Assembly (NCBI GenBank): GCA_009785775.1
Contig: WQVR01000054.1
Coordinates: forward strand, 1 to 6,416
Length of the DNA: 6,416 bases
Source: Candidatus Proendomicrobium guianensium
GTDB lineage: Bacteria > Elusimicrobiota > Endomicrobiia > Endomicrobiales > Endomicrobiaceae
Reading direction: 5' to 3'
Positions 6,029 to 6,416 of the stretch are shown here, in pieces. Position numbers and translations under genes: made by a program. The notes under the pieces were generated by a model. It was not told the DNA's origin, made no database searches, and saw only the letters and a program-made list of their open reading frames with translations. Within the stretch, counting starts at the first letter, position 1. Every line of letters begins with the position of its first letter.

Positions 6029-6416
6029 ATTTTGTGATTGCTTTGTAATATGATAATGCTATGACTGTTTTAGAATCTTGTATTTTACCTGTTTTTATCA
6101 TTTCAAAAACATCGTCAAAGTTAAAAATTTCGGTGTCTATAAATTCGTCAAAATCCGGAGTGGCTTTGCCGCTTTTTTTCAAGCCCTTGGCAACATAAAT
6201 ATGTAAAATCTCGTCTGAAAATGCAGGCGTAGGCCAAAAACTTATAAGTTTTTTTATACTACGCGCCGCATAGCCTGTTTCCTCTTGCAGCTCTCTTTTA
6301 AGGCATTTAAGCAGGCTCTCTCTATAGTCTAATTTGCCTGCGGGAATTTCATATGTAATCTTTTTTACGGGATAGCGGTATTGTTTTACTAAAATTATGC
6401 GTTTGCTGTCTAAAAA
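6027..6416 (-). CDS. NUDIX hydrolase, ADP-ribose pyrophosphatase-like, 5'-truncated by window edge
   Basis: The C-terminal 129 residues of a NUDIX hydrolase; the N-terminus is beyond the window edge. The reading frame is open from the edge to the TAA at 6029-6027. In residues counted from the edge, a beta-strand KRIILVKQYRYPV (5-17) leads into a complete Nudix box, G27-x5-E33-x7-R41-E42-L43-x-E45-E46-x-G48-Y49, which supplies the Mg2+/Mn2+-binding glutamates. The segment FWPTPAFSDEILHIYVA (60-76) resembles the SPGFSDE region of ADP-ribose pyrophosphatases (NudF type), including a proline about 16 residues beyond the box. Such enzymes split ADP-ribose into AMP and ribose 5-phosphate in the cytoplasm. 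The exact substrate remains uncertain because other sugar-nucleotide NUDIX enzymes share this shape. The stop is 14 bases before aspS, in the same orientation. Confidence 0.88.
   Translation of the reverse strand, partial: FLDSKRIILVKQYRYPVKKITYEIPAGKLDYRESLLKCLKRELQEETGYAARSIKKLISFWPTPAFSDEILHIYVAKGLKKSGKATPDFDEFIDTEIFNFDDVFEMIKTGKIQDSKTVIALSYYKAITK

Overview
The window is a compact, fully co-directional piece of a bacterial chromosome. All seven genes lie on the minus strand, read from high to low coordinates, and fill almost every base. In transcription order they are: the 3' part of a NUDIX hydrolase resembling ADP-ribose pyrophosphatase (6416-6027), aspS (6012-4240), a PhoH-family ATPase (4221-3271), ybeY (3274-2819), a short CNNM/DUF21-CBS membrane protein (2819-1797), a longer CNNM/DUF21-CBS-CorC_HlyC membrane protein (1800-499), and the 5' part of recO (498-1, running off the window). 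The only gaps between genes are 14 and 18 bases. The four junctions after phoH overlap or abut (ATGA, TAGTG, ATGA, TAATTG), so this is very probably one operon with translational coupling. I see no terminator, no promoter I can defend, no RNA gene, no mobile element and no CRISPR array. There is no gene-free stretch longer than 18 bases.

The DNA is moderately AT-rich, with Shine-Dalgarno-like AAGGA motifs before several genes. All genes are bacterial housekeeping types. Divergent YbeY and CNNM sequences, a non-discriminating-type AspRS and this gene order suggest a bacterium outside the classic model groups. My impression is Elusimicrobiota-like, but the window contains no decisive taxonomic marker.

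Functionally, the centre is the widely conserved phoH-ybeY-corC cluster (ybeZ-ybeY-ybeX in E. coli), linked to RNA processing, ribosome maturation and divalent-cation homeostasis. Here the CorC part is a tandem pair of membrane-anchored paralogues. Upstream, aspS carries the sequence marks of an enzyme that also charges tRNA-Asn with Asp, implying a GatCAB amidotransferase elsewhere in the genome. Downstream, recO begins at a TTG codon directly after the second CNNM gene, recalling the phoH-ybeY-...-era-recO order of Firmicutes.

I found no undescribed multi-gene system. The points worth a second look are residue-level departures: Asp in place of the third zinc-ligand His in YbeY, altered GExxPK motifs in both CNNM proteins, and the AspRS specificity residues. 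The CNNM pair also differs in domain content.
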